DNA of 23,259 bases. It comes from JBFKAV01 sp041621405 (GTDB lineage: Bacteria > Pseudomonadota > Alphaproteobacteria > Rhodobacterales > Rhodobacteraceae). The stretch's first letter is position 1, and the number at the start of each line of letters is the position of its first letter. Position numbers and translations under genes: made by a program. Shown here one piece after another: positions 1-8,583 of the stretch. Below the pieces are notes generated by a model. It ran no database searches and was not told the DNA's origin. It was given only the letters and a program-made list of their open reading frames with translations. The stretch covers positions 1 through 23,259 of the forward strand of contig JBFKAV010000039.1 in NCBI GenBank assembly GCA_041621405.1, given 5' to 3'.

Positions 1-146
1 ATCAACCCGCCGTACTTCTTGCGCCAGTTGTAGAAGGTCGCTTCGGCAATCCCAGCCTTGCGGCACACCTCGGCCACCGACGTGCCTTCCTCAACCTGCT
101 TCAGCGCAAACGCGATTTGTGCCTCCTTGAACTTCGACCTCTTCAT
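1..146 (-). CDS. IS3-family transposase orfA, truncated by window edge
   Basis: Read from 146 down to 1, this gives 48 codons beginning MKRSKFKEAQIAFALK and continuing through VAEVCRKAGIAEATFYNWRK to KYGGL. That is the typical N-terminal helix-turn-helix of IS3-family OrfA proteins (HTH_Tnp_1), which recognises the element's terminal inverted repeats. A strong Shine-Dalgarno (GAGGAGG on the minus strand) lies just upstream of the ATG at 146-144, which fixes the start. The rest of orfA and any orfB (DDE transposase) would lie outside the window to the left, so intactness cannot be judged. The element is transcribed away from the sugar operon. I see no fusion or frameshift in the visible part. 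Confidence 0.85.
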   Translation of the reverse strand, partial: MKRSKFKEAQIAFALKQVEEGTSVAEVCRKAGIAEATFYNWRKKYGGL

Positions 147-200
147 GGAATCCTCCTCGTCCCGCACACGGGGTCATAAGTGGAAAATTCCAGCTCGGAT
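1..200 (-). mobile_element. End of an IS3-family insertion sequence (boundary approximate)
   Basis: The orfA start at 146 implies that the element's left end lies within roughly the next 20-60 bases (about 165-205). Only one end is in the window, so inverted repeats and target-site duplication cannot be paired. The boundary given is an estimate and not an observed repeat. Confidence 0.45.
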
Positions 201-608
201 CGGTCCAGTTCTCGGGCAGCACGCGACTTGTGAACGCCGCGCTTCGGACGATCAGACCGCAGGTGTGGCGCTGCCCGTGCGTATTGGATTCGAGGATGTG
301 GCGCTGCCAGCTCGGCCAAAGACGTCGCTCCACTTTCGTCGAGATCTTTTGCGGTCTGACCCCGGTTGTCGCATTTCTGTCTGTACTGAGGTCGGAGTCC
401 GGCGTGGAGGGAGCCAAGGTTGACGCGGATCAATGTAACGTTTTCGGTGCGAAAGTAGGTCTTTGCGGCGAGTGGTGCGCCTGCCGCGGTGAAGAGTTTG
501 TTCATGCAGGATGGTGGAAGGCGTAGTACACTCCATCGGCGAAGAAGCCCCGCTCGTGAAGGCAATTCAGGACCGGCGGCGGGCGTAACAAATGGGGGAG
601 GACCCAAA
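147..608. other. Non-coding gap between IS end and sugar operon
   Basis: No reading frame here resembles a known protein, and the open frames on both strands lack a plausible ribosome-binding site. The stretch should contain the remaining IS end and the promoter of the downstream ABC operon. A TTGACG hexamer occurs at 419-424, but no good -10 box stands at the right distance, so I do not call a promoter. A good Shine-Dalgarno (GGGGGAGGA, about 594-602) sits at the right end, in front of the ATG at 609. Confidence 0.5.
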
Positions 609-1634
609 ATGCGAGAGTTTGGCAATGCGGTATTGTTGGGAACGGTGGTCATGTTTTCGGTCTCGGCGGGGCAACAAGTGCTGGCCGACACTTCGGACAA
701 GCGGATCGCGTTGTCGAACAACTATGCCGGCAATTCCTGGCGTCAGGCGATGCTTCGGAGCTGGGAAAAGGTGACCGGCCAGGCGGTGGCGGATGGCGTC
801 GTCGCTGCGGCGGACGCCTTCACGACCGCCGAGAACCAGGTCACCGAGCAGGCCGCGCAGATTCAGAACCTGATCCTGCAGGGCTACGATGCGATTGTGC
901 TCAACGCGGCCTCGCCCGAGGGGCTGAACGGCGCCGTGAAGGAAGCCTGCGACGCCGGCATCATCATGGTCAGCTTCGACGGCGTGGTGACCGAACCCTG
1001 CGCCTGGCGCATCGCGGTCGACTTCAAGCAGATGGGCAAGGACGAGGTGCTCTACCTCGCCGACCGGCTGCCCGACGGCGGCAATCTCCTCGAGATCCGC
1101 GGCCTGGCGGGGGTGTTCGTCGACGACGAGATCAGCGCCGGCATCCACGAGGGCGTGGCCGAAACCGGGAAGTTCGAGATCGTCGGCTCGGTGCATGGCG
1201 ACTGGGCGCAGGACGTGGCGCAGAAGGCGGTCGCGGGCATCCTGCCGAGCCTGCCCGACATCGTCGGCGTGGTGACCCAGGGCGGCGACGGCTACGGCGC
1301 GGCCGAGGCGATCAAGGCCGCCGGGCGGGAGATGCCGGTGATCATCATGGGCAACCGCCACGACGAGCTGACCTGGTGGAAGGAACAGAAGGACGCCAAC
1401 GGCTACGAGACGATGTCGGTCTCGATCGCGCCCGGCGTCTCGACGCTCGCCTTCTGGGTGGCGCAGCAGATCCTCGACGGGGCCGAGGTGCCCAAGGATC
1501 TGACCGTGCCGTTCCTGCGCATCGACCAGGACAACCTCGAGGAGAATCTCGCCAACACCGAAGCGGGCGGCGTGGCCAACGTCGAGTACTCGCTCGAGGA
1601 CGCCCAGAAGGTGGTGGCCGAGACCAAGATGTAG
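609..1634 (+). CDS. Sugar-type ABC transporter periplasmic substrate-binding protein
   Basis: This 341-residue protein starts at ATG 609, behind a strong GGGGGAGGA ribosome site; the frame stays open further upstream but without support. Residues 1 to about 26 form a Sec signal peptide (hydrophobic AVLLGTVVMFSVSA, then QQVLA before DTSDK), so the protein is exported. The mature part has the layout of type I periplasmic binding proteins (Peripla_BP_4, RbsB/XylF-like): an N-terminal NNYAGNSWRQ segment, a region on unpredictable access to the ligand (LNAASPEGLNGAV), IIMVSFDG, and a second lobe with VVTQGGDGYGAAEAIKAAG. It delivers ligand to the double ATPase and two permeases encoded directly downstream. 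The ligand is probably a sugar or polyol, judged from the transporter class and the neighbouring SMP-30 gene, but it is not determined. Confidence 0.88.
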   Translation: MREFGNAVLLGTVVMFSVSAGQQVLADTSDKRIALSNNYAGNSWRQAMLRSWEKVTGQAVADGVVAAADAFTTAENQVTEQAAQIQNLILQGYDAIVLNAASPEGLNGAVKEACDAGIIMVSFDGVVTEPCAWRIAVDFKQMGKDEVLYLADRLPDGGNLLEIRGLAGVFVDDEISAGIHEGVAETGKFEIVGSVHGDWAQDVAQKAVAGILPSLPDIVGVVTQGGDGYGAAEAIKAAGREMPVIIMGNRHDELTWWKEQKDANGYETMSVSIAPGVSTLAFWVAQQILDGAEVPKDLTVPFLRIDQDNLEENLANTEAGGVANVEYSLEDAQKVVAETKM

Positions 1635-1670
1635 CGCTGGTTCCCGGCGCATCAGACCGATGACCCTGCG

Positions 1671-3131
1671 ATGACGGCGGAGCCATTGCCGATCGTCAGG
1701 CTGGACGGCGTCGACAAGAGCTTCGGCGCCGTCCGCGCCCTTTCGGGGGTTTCGCTCGACCTGAACCGGGGAGAGTGCCTGGGCCTCGTCGGCCACAACG
1801 GCGCCGGGAAATCGACGCTGATGAACATCCTGTCGGGCATCCTGGTGCCCGACGGGGGCAGCATCGTCATCGGCGGGTCGGATCTGACCGGCCGGTACTC
1901 GGCGCTGAACGCCATGTCGCACGGCGTCCGCTGCGTGTTCCAGGAGCTCTCGCTCTGCCCCAACCTCACCGTGGCGGAGAACGCCCGCGTCTCGCATCCG
2001 GCCATCTCGGGGATCGGCTGGCGACGTGCCGCGCGCCGCCTGATTGGCGGGTTGCTCGACGAGGTGTTCCCGGGTCACGGGATCTCCACCGACGACGTCG
2101 TCGGCGATCTGCCGATCGCCGAGCGGCAGATGGTCGAGATCGCCCGCGCCTTCGCGGTGACCGACCGTGCCGCCGACGTGGTGATCCTCGACGAGCCGAC
2201 CTCGTCGCTCGACGCGGTCGCCGCGGGCAAGCTTCTCGCCCATGTGCGCCGCTACGTGGTGGCGGGCGGCACCTGCGTCCTGATCTCCCACCTCTTGAAG
2301 GAAATCCTCGACACGGCCGACCGCATCGCCGTGATGCGCGACGGCAAGGTGGTCGCGCTCGACGCCGCCGCGGCGTTCACCCGGGCCTCGCTGGTCGCGG
2401 CCATGGGCAGCGTCGCCGAGGGCGTGCCGCCGGTAAGCGAGGCGGCCACCGCCAAGCGCGCCACCGCGCCCGTCGTCGTCGAGGCGCGGCCGGCGCGACA
2501 GCCCGACGGGGTGGCGCTTGCCGCCCACCGCGGCGAGGTCGTCGGCCTCGCCGGGCTGAGCGGCCAGGGGCAGACCGAGCTGCTGGTGAAGATTTTCGAC
2601 CATGCCCCCGGCACCCGGGTCGACGGCGAGGTCGCGCTGGTCGCGGGGGACCGGCAGACCGACGGCCTCTTTCCGCTCTGGTCGATCGCCGAGAACATCG
2701 CCGTCGGCTCCTTGCGGCAGTTCCGCACCGGGCCGCTTCTGGACCACCGGCGCGCCTACGCGTTCGCCGACAGCTGGCGCGACCGCATCGGTATCCGCAC
2801 GCCCGACGTGGCCGAGCCGATCCTGTCGCTCTCGGGCGGCAACCAGCAGAAGGCGCTCTTCGCCCGTGCGCTCGGGTCGAAGGCCCGGATCATCGCCATG
2901 GACGACCCGATGCGCGGCGTCGACGTCGGCACCAAGCAGGAGGTCTACGCGATGATCCGGGAGGAGGCCGGCAAGGGCCGGACCTTCCTGTGGTACACGA
3001 CCGAGATGGACGAGCTCAGAAACTGCGACCACGTCTACGTGTTCCGCGAGGGCGCCATCGTCGCCGACCTGCCGCGCCGCGAGATGACGGAGGAGCGGGT
3101 GCTGCACGCCTCGTTCCGCGCGGACGCATGA
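1671..3131 (+). CDS. Sugar ABC transporter ATP-binding protein with two NBDs (RbsA/MglA type)
   Basis: This 486-residue cytoplasmic protein energises a CUT2-type importer. NBD1 has a canonical Walker A (GHNGAGKST, about residues 41-49), a Q-loop (VFQE), a degenerate signature (LPIAERQMVEIARA) and Walker B (VVILDEPTSSLD). NBD2 has the non-canonical Walker A usual for this family (GLSGQGQTE), a clear signature (LSGGNQQKALFARAL) and Walker B written IIAMDDPMRGVDVG. In that motif Asp replaces the Glu usually found in DEPTRG. The protein is slightly shorter than typical RbsA (about 500 residues). It lies 36 bases after the binding-protein gene, and its stop overlaps the next start (ATGA at 3128-3131), so translation is coupled. 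I chose the start at 1671 because the homologous N-terminus begins just after it. Confidence 0.92.
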   Translation: MTAEPLPIVRLDGVDKSFGAVRALSGVSLDLNRGECLGLVGHNGAGKSTLMNILSGILVPDGGSIVIGGSDLTGRYSALNAMSHGVRCVFQELSLCPNLTVAENARVSHPAISGIGWRRAARRLIGGLLDEVFPGHGISTDDVVGDLPIAERQMVEIARAFAVTDRAADVVILDEPTSSLDAVAAGKLLAHVRRYVVAGGTCVLISHLLKEILDTADRIAVMRDGKVVALDAAAAFTRASLVAAMGSVAEGVPPVSEAATAKRATAPVVVEARPARQPDGVALAAHRGEVVGLAGLSGQGQTELLVKIFDHAPGTRVDGEVALVAGDRQTDGLFPLWSIAENIAVGSLRQFRTGPLLDHRRAYAFADSWRDRIGIRTPDVAEPILSLSGGNQQKALFARALGSKARIIAMDDPMRGVDVGTKQEVYAMIREEAGKGRTFLWYTTEMDELRNCDHVYVFREGAIVADLPRREMTEERVLHASFRADA

Positions 3132-4069
3132 TGGCCGCGCTTCTCTCGCCCCGCCTGCTGCGCGGCCTCCTGCCGCCGCTGTCGCTCGCCGCGCTCCTGA
3201 TCGCGATCTTCTGGCTGCAGCCGCGGACTATGAGCTATTTCGGCCTGAACCTGCTCTTGAATCTCGCCGTCCCGATCGCGCTCGCCACCATCGCGCAGAT
3301 GTTCATCCTCTGCGTGAACGAGCTCGACCTCTCGATCGGCGCCTTCGTGAGCCTCGTCGCCTGCGTCACGGCAACTTGGCTGCACGACACGCCCTTACTG
3401 GGGGTGCTGGCGCTTGCCGGGCTGGTCGTCGCCTACGGGGCGATCGGCGCGCTGATCCACATCCGGCAGTTGCCGTCCATCGTGGTGACGCTGGGCCTGT
3501 CCTTCGTCTGGCTCGGCCTGGCGGTCCTGGTGCTGCCAACCCCTGGCGGCTCGGCGCCGTCCTACATCCGCGCACTCATGACCCTGAAGACGCCGCTCGT
3601 GCCGTTTCCGATCATCGCCTCGGTGCTGCTGGCCGGCATCGTCCACGTCGCCCTGATGCGCTCGGCCTGGGGCACGATCCTGCGCGGCGCCGGCGGCAAC
3701 GCCCGGGCGCTCGAGCGGGCCGGCTGGTCGATCCTGCGGATCAAGGCCACGATGTTCGCGCTTGCGGGGTTCTTCGGTGTCCTGAGCGGGATGGCGCTGG
3801 TCGGGCTCACCACCTCGGCGGATGCCAACATCGCGCTGCGCTACACGCTTCTGTCCATCGCCGGGGTGATCCTCGGCGGCGGCGAGTTCGTCGGCGGACG
3901 GGTATCGCCGATCGGCGCGGTCATCGGGGCGGTGACTCTGGCGCTCGCGGCGTCGTTCCTGTCGTTCCTGCGCCTCAATCCCGACTGGCAGATCGGGGCG
4001 CAGGGCGCGATCCTGATCATCGTCCTGGCGCTGCGGGTCCTGATCCGGCAGATGGAGCGGCGGCGGTGA
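3128..4069 (+). CDS. Sugar ABC transporter permease 1 (RbsC-like, BPD_transp_2)
   Basis: This 313-residue inner-membrane permease is dominated by hydrophobic segments, beginning with LSLAALLIAIFWL near the N-terminus. It carries the family hallmark NELDLSIGAFVSLVA (compare VGGIDLSVGSVMAL in RbsC) around residues 59-73 and a cytoplasmic loop GGNARALERAGW that should contact the ATPase. The C-terminal half has SIAGVILGGGEFVGGRVSPIG, typical of this permease class. Its start overlaps the ATPase stop (ATGA), and its own stop overlaps the GTG of the second permease (GTGA at 4066-4069). With the next gene it should form a heterodimeric translocation channel, whereas the ribose system itself uses a homodimer. 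Confidence 0.9.
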   Translation: MMAALLSPRLLRGLLPPLSLAALLIAIFWLQPRTMSYFGLNLLLNLAVPIALATIAQMFILCVNELDLSIGAFVSLVACVTATWLHDTPLLGVLALAGLVVAYGAIGALIHIRQLPSIVVTLGLSFVWLGLAVLVLPTPGGSAPSYIRALMTLKTPLVPFPIIASVLLAGIVHVALMRSAWGTILRGAGGNARALERAGWSILRIKATMFALAGFFGVLSGMALVGLTTSADANIALRYTLLSIAGVILGGGEFVGGRVSPIGAVIGAVTLALAASFLSFLRLNPDWQIGAQGAILIIVLALRVLIRQMERRR

Positions 4070-5013
4070 CCGGGGCGGGAGCGATCCTGCGTCAGCCCTG
4101 GCTCTGGGCCTGGCTCGGCGCGCTTGCCGTGTGGCTTGCTACCGCCGCCTTCACCGGCGGCAAGGGCTCGGCCGAGGTGCTGAGCGCGGCGCTGACCTTC
4201 GGGGCGTTCTACGTGATCGTCGCGCTGGGGCAGACGTTCGTGATCACGCTCGGCCCGGGCAACGTGGACCTCTCGATCCCGGCCTGCATGACGCTTGCCG
4301 GGACGGTGGCGATGAAGGCGATGGATGGCGTGGCGGGCGCCATCCCGCTTGGCCTCGCGCTGGCGCTGGCCGTCGGGCTTTTCGTCGGCACCGCCAATTA
4401 CGCGCTGATCCGGCTGCTCAGCATCCCGCCGATCATCGCCACGCTTTCCTCGAGCTTCATCTTCCAGTCCGCCGCGATCTGGTGGAACCGCGGCCTCCGG
4501 ATCAAGCCGCCCACCGAGCTCGGCGAGTTCACCACCGCCCGGATCGCCGGCGTGCCCGTGATCGCGGTCGTCGTCATCGTCATTGCCGTGGTGATGCACG
4601 TGGTCCTCACCCGCACGGTCTACGGCCAGAGCGTCACCGCCATCGGCCAGAACCGCCGGGCGGCGCATCTGGCCGGCATCGCGGTCGAGCGCACCCGTGC
4701 GGCCACCTACATCATGTGCGCGACGATGGCCGGGCTCTGCGGCTACCTGCTCGCGGCCTTCTCCGGCGGCGCTGCCCTGAACATGGGCCAGGAGTTCCTC
4801 CTGAGCTCGATCGCCGTGGTGGTGATCGGCGGGACGTCGGTCGCCGGCGGCTTCGCCAACGTGCCGGGACTATGGGGCGCGGCGCTGTTCCTGTTCCTGC
4901 TGGTCACCATGCTCAACACCTTCGGCGCGGGCGCGGGCGTGCGGCTGGTGCTGACTGGCCTGATCATCATCGGCGTGATCGTCGCGGCAAGCGGCGGCCG
5001 CCGCCGCAGCTAG
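4066..5013 (+). CDS. Sugar ABC transporter permease 2 (RbsC-like, BPD_transp_2)
   Basis: This 315-residue integral membrane permease has its start assigned to GTG 4066, within a GTGA overlap with the preceding stop. The frame is open further upstream, but only as a shadow of permease 1. The diagnostic substrate-class motif is GPGNVDLSIPACMTLAGTV, followed by PPIIATLSSSFIFQS and the ATPase-contact loop AIGQNRRAAHLAGI. Near the C-terminus is SSIAVVVIGGTSVAGG. It is clearly related to permease 1 but divergent, which indicates a heterodimeric importer. It ends 12 bases before the SMP-30-family gene, with a good Shine-Dalgarno (GAGGGAGG) in between. Confidence 0.9.
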   Translation: MTGAGAILRQPWLWAWLGALAVWLATAAFTGGKGSAEVLSAALTFGAFYVIVALGQTFVITLGPGNVDLSIPACMTLAGTVAMKAMDGVAGAIPLGLALALAVGLFVGTANYALIRLLSIPPIIATLSSSFIFQSAAIWWNRGLRIKPPTELGEFTTARIAGVPVIAVVVIVIAVVMHVVLTRTVYGQSVTAIGQNRRAAHLAGIAVERTRAATYIMCATMAGLCGYLLAAFSGGAALNMGQEFLLSSIAVVVIGGTSVAGGFANVPGLWGAALFLFLLVTMLNTFGAGAGVRLVLTGLIIIGVIVAASGGRRRS

Positions 5014-5025
5014 AGGGAGGCGGAC

Positions 5026-5943
<918 letters not shown>

Positions 5944-6234
5944 TACCGCCGTTTGCAAATCAGACGCTCATCTCTTTTTCTCCCCATCAGATACAAACGG
6001 GAAGACGCACAGTGCAGCGATCCAGCAGCGGGGCTAGTCCACGCAGGGCAAGGCGACCCAGATTCCTGCTCCACTTCAGCGGAAACGCTCCATGTTCTGA
6101 CTGGAGATCGTCCATCACTCGTGATCCTTTTGATCTTCCAATGAAATTTGTCTCAGAAAGCAGATGAGCCGTTGATCTTCAGCGACCCTTCTAGTGTTGC
6201 GACGCATGCGGGGAGGTGTCGTGACCCGAACGAG

Positions 6235-6372
6235 CATCGGCTTTCCGAACGCGTCGATCTAGGTGAGGCGATGCCGCAGGGAGAACTGGTCGCTTCCGGT
6301 ATCATCATTCGCACCTGGTTTCCGACCGGAATGTAACGATCCGGAAGGCAACATCCTCTGTCTGCACGTTGA
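6235..6372 (+). pseudogene. Possible decayed VOC/glyoxalase-like C-terminal fragment
   Basis: One frame (about 6253-6300) reads VDLGEAMPQGELVASG, reminiscent of the helix before the last strands in VOC (glyoxalase/bleomycin-resistance) proteins (DLDEALARVEAAGG). After a +1 shift, 6335-6370 reads NDPEGNILCLHV, the typical C-terminal metal-site strand of the fold. The two pieces are in the right order and spacing but in different frames, with a stop (TAA 6334-6336) in the first. The rest of a VOC protein is not recognisable upstream. This may be chance similarity. Confidence 0.25.
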
Positions 6373-7090
6373 CGTTCCGACGCGCGCTGCCTAGGCGCTC
6401 AGGCAAGGCTTCGAGTAATCCTTGGCGCTTCGCCAGGATCAGTCCCGGCTCCTTTGCGAACTATCCGCGTGGCTCGCGCTGTGATGGCCAATGGCAGCGG
6501 TCGCGCGGATTTGGTGCGGTCGCCATGGGGGGAACCATGGGCATGCTTCATACGTCAATCGACAGATGCGCCTGCGGCCCTGAGCCGCCAATCGACCATC
6601 GGGCAAGACCGGTGTGCGAACGGCCCAGTCCAGGCCTTGGTGGAAAGCGCAGCGAACGGCGGCTTCGAGCCCTTCTCAGACTTTGGTGCAATGCGCAGCA
6701 TTGTCGCCGTTGGGCGGAGCGGACGTTCGCTGCGTCAGGCATAAACGCCAGCAGTGCGGACGATGCGGCAACATGAACGTTTCGAGCAAACTGCGACTAC
6801 GGGTCGGCGCTGAGTTTCCAAATCCACTTCTCAGCGGCCCAGCTGCTGGACGGCAATTTGTCAAGCGGGTTTCGAAAGGTCTGACCTACCCCAACCACGA
6901 GGTCGCCCGCTGCCTCCGCGGCCCGGCTCCCCGACGGAGACGCGTTCCGGATCGAACTTCCCGCCGGCGCGGCCGAGATGCTGCCAGAGCGTTCGTCGCC
7001 AGGCACGGCTCGCCGAGCCGCAGGTCTCGGAAGGGCTCGGAATCCCTTCGTCGAAAAGGGATCGTCCGCGCTCGCCCGAGCGAGAAAAAA

Positions 7091-7111
7091 AGATACCCCC
7101 AGATATTTTTT
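7091..7111. promoter_or_regulatory. AT-rich direct repeat (AGATA, 10-base spacing) upstream of the binding-protein gene
   Basis: AGATA occurs at 7091-7095 and again at 7101-7105, separated by CCCCC. The pair is flanked by a run of seven A (7085-7091) and of six T (7106-7111). The 10-base period is one helical turn, as expected for a direct-repeat activator site or a bent UP-like element. It lies about 40-60 bases upstream of the TAGGCT hexamer at 7149. Its function is inferred. Confidence 0.3.
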
Positions 7112-7125
7112 CCCACGGCCGGGCG

Positions 7126-7154
7126 TCGTGAAGCCCGCCGCCGCGCCCTAGGCT
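7126..7154 (+). promoter_or_regulatory. Candidate promoter for the HAAT binding-protein gene
   Basis: A -10-like TAGGCT is at 7149-7154. Seventeen bases upstream, at 7126-7131, is only a weak -35 (TCGTGA). A related arrangement, with CGGG at the same distance and the same TAGGCT, occurs before the permease gene (10620-10654). The weak -35 would fit an activator-dependent promoter. Confidence 0.3.
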
Positions 7155-7236
7155 CTGGGAGTTGCCGAAAGCTCTGCGTGCAGGCGGCGGGCGGCGACGA
7201 GACAATGACGGCCTGCGTTTGAACGGGAGGAGACTC

Positions 7237-8502
7237 ATGAAGAAGGCATTTATCGCCTCGGTATCGGCGATGGCGCTTCTGCTTCCGGCGGGCGCCATGG
7301 CGCAGGAAGCCGTCAAGTTCGGTATTCTCGTCGCGCTCGAGGGCGCTTTCGCGGCGGGCGGGGCCGACGGCGTGCGGAACGTCGAGCTCGCCATCAAGCA
7401 GGCCGGCGGCATGGCCGGAGGGCGTCCGATCGAAATCGTTGTCGCGCCCACCGACACGACCCCCGACACGACCGTCCGGCAGGCCCGGAAGCTGATCGAA
7501 CAGGACGGGGTCGACATCATCCTTGGGCCGCTCTCGGGTTCCGAGGGCATCGCGATGCGTGACTATGCCAAGACGATCCCGGACCACACGGTCATCAACG
7601 GCATCTCGGGCGCGCTCGAGACGACATGGGTCGATCCGGCGCCGAACTTCTTCCGCTTCAACCTGGACGGCTCGCAGTGGGGCGCCGGGCTCGGCACCTA
7701 CGTCGTGAACGAGAAGGGCTGGAAGCGGGTCGCGACGGTCGCCGCCGACTACTCGTTCGGCTACACCAACTTCCTCGGCTTCGCGGTGGATTTCTGCCGC
7801 GCTGGCGGTGAGATCGTCGAGCGGTTCTGGGTGCCGCTTGGGTCGTCGGACTTCGGCGGCGTGATCGCTGCACTCCCCGATGACGTCGACGCCATCTATC
7901 TCGGTGTTGGCGGCACCGACGCGATCAACTTCCTCAACCAGTACGAGCAGGCGGGAGCCGAGACGAACCTGATCGGCGGCACGATCATGGCCGATCCGAC
8001 CGTTCTGACCTCGAAGGGGCGGGCAAAGGATGCGCTGGTCGGCACGCCGACCTCGGGTCCGCTGGCCGAGGACAACCCCGATCCGGCCTGGCAGGAGTAC
8101 GTGAAGGCATACCAGGAGGCGTTCCCGGAATCCGAACGCTTCCCGTCGCCGTCACTCTTCGGCGTGGGCTACTACGTGGCAGCCCTCGCCGCGATCGACG
8201 CGTTGAACGAGATCGGCGGCGACCTGTCCGACGGACAGGAAAAGTTCCGGGCGGCTCTCGCGGACGATCCGCTCTCTACCCCGCTCGGTGAAGTCACGCT
8301 CAACGAAAACCGCCAGGCGACTGGCACCGTCTTCATCAACGAGGTGCAGGAGGACGGCGCGGGCGGCCTCAACAACGTCATGGTTGCCAAGACCGAAGGC
8401 GTGAACCAGACGCTCGGCATGACGCCGGACGAGTTCCGGGCGATGGGCCTTCCCTCGCGTGACACGCCAGACTGCGGCGCCCTCGGCGGCAAGGACGGCT
8501 GA
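7237..8502 (+). CDS. HAAT-type ABC transporter periplasmic substrate-binding protein (LivK/AmiC-like)
   Basis: This 421-residue exported protein starts at ATG 7237 behind GGGAGGAG. Residues 1-22 are a textbook signal peptide (MKKAFIASVSAMALLLPAG ending AMA, cleaved before QEAVKF). The mature protein begins KFGILVALEGAFAAGGADGVRN and contains GGRPIEIVV and LGPLSGSEGIAMRDYA, the pattern of Peripla_BP_6 receptors. These bind branched-chain amino acids, amides, urea or aromatic acids. The matching permeases and ATPases lie 2.2 kb downstream, after two intervening genes, so this is probably the receptor for that importer. A GC-rich hairpin (8520-8544) follows the stop and may favour high expression of the receptor over downstream genes. 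The family spans many ligands, and I cannot tell which applies here. Confidence 0.88.
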   Translation: MKKAFIASVSAMALLLPAGAMAQEAVKFGILVALEGAFAAGGADGVRNVELAIKQAGGMAGGRPIEIVVAPTDTTPDTTVRQARKLIEQDGVDIILGPLSGSEGIAMRDYAKTIPDHTVINGISGALETTWVDPAPNFFRFNLDGSQWGAGLGTYVVNEKGWKRVATVAADYSFGYTNFLGFAVDFCRAGGEIVERFWVPLGSSDFGGVIAALPDDVDAIYLGVGGTDAINFLNQYEQAGAETNLIGGTIMADPTVLTSKGRAKDALVGTPTSGPLAEDNPDPAWQEYVKAYQEAFPESERFPSPSLFGVGYYVAALAAIDALNEIGGDLSDGQEKFRAALADDPLSTPLGEVTLNENRQATGTVFINEVQEDGAGGLNNVMVAKTEGVNQTLGMTPDEFRAMGLPSRDTPDCGALGGKDG

Positions 8503-8519
8503 GGCCGCTTGACCTGAGG

Positions 8520-8544
8520 CAGGGCCGCCCGCGGGGCGGCCCTG
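8520..8544 (+). terminator. GC-rich hairpin after the binding-protein gene (attenuator-like)
   Basis: A perfect 10-base-pair stem CAGGGCCGCC/GGCGGCCCTG (8520-8529 with 8535-8544) has a 5-base loop and starts 17 bases after the TGA. No U-tract follows (TCATCT), so it is more likely a partial terminator or a 3'-end stabiliser than a strong intrinsic terminator. Confidence 0.55.
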
Positions 8545-8583
8545 TCATCTGCACGCATGCAGCCCCGGGGTCGGGTTCGGGCC

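Larger units (their letters stand above)
5944..7236. other. 1.3-kb intergenic region, lower GC at left, remnant-like
   Basis: No intact gene can be supported. The left part is visibly poorer in G+C than the flanks: bases 5941-6000 hold 28 G+C of 60 by hand count. Short open frames such as 6148-6336 and 6454-6744 lack ribosome sites and have non-alphaproteobacterial codon use. A possible decayed VOC fragment lies at 6235-6372. The segment about 6640-6740, including AGCGGACGTTCGCTGC, resembles dispersed intergenic sequences I associate with Rhodobacteraceae, but this is only an impression. The right part contains small hairpins (7006-7020, 7042-7062) and the promoter-like features described separately. 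Confidence 0.5.

Noticed and set aside
419..450. Promoter starting with TTGACG before the sugar operon
   Set aside because: No acceptable -10 hexamer lies 15-19 bases downstream, so a single -35-like match in this DNA is not enough.
567..3107. An 846-codon open frame on the minus strand across the sugar operon
   Set aside because: It has no recognisable domain, is rich in His/Asp/Arg/Gly as expected from the reverse of GC-rich codons, and covers well-supported genes on the other strand. The same applies to long minus-strand frames at 3841-4668, 8644-10323, 11222-12460, 13964-15421, 15718-17064 and 21791-22939.
6369..6776. Small genes in overlapping + frames between 6369 and 7222
   Set aside because: There are no ribosome sites and no family resemblance, residue composition differs from neighbours, and several frames overlap each other.
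7069..7091. Intrinsic terminator on the minus strand (hairpin 7069-7082 beside an A run)
   Set aside because: Read on the minus strand, the T run precedes the hairpin, which is the wrong order. On the + strand it is followed by A and not T.
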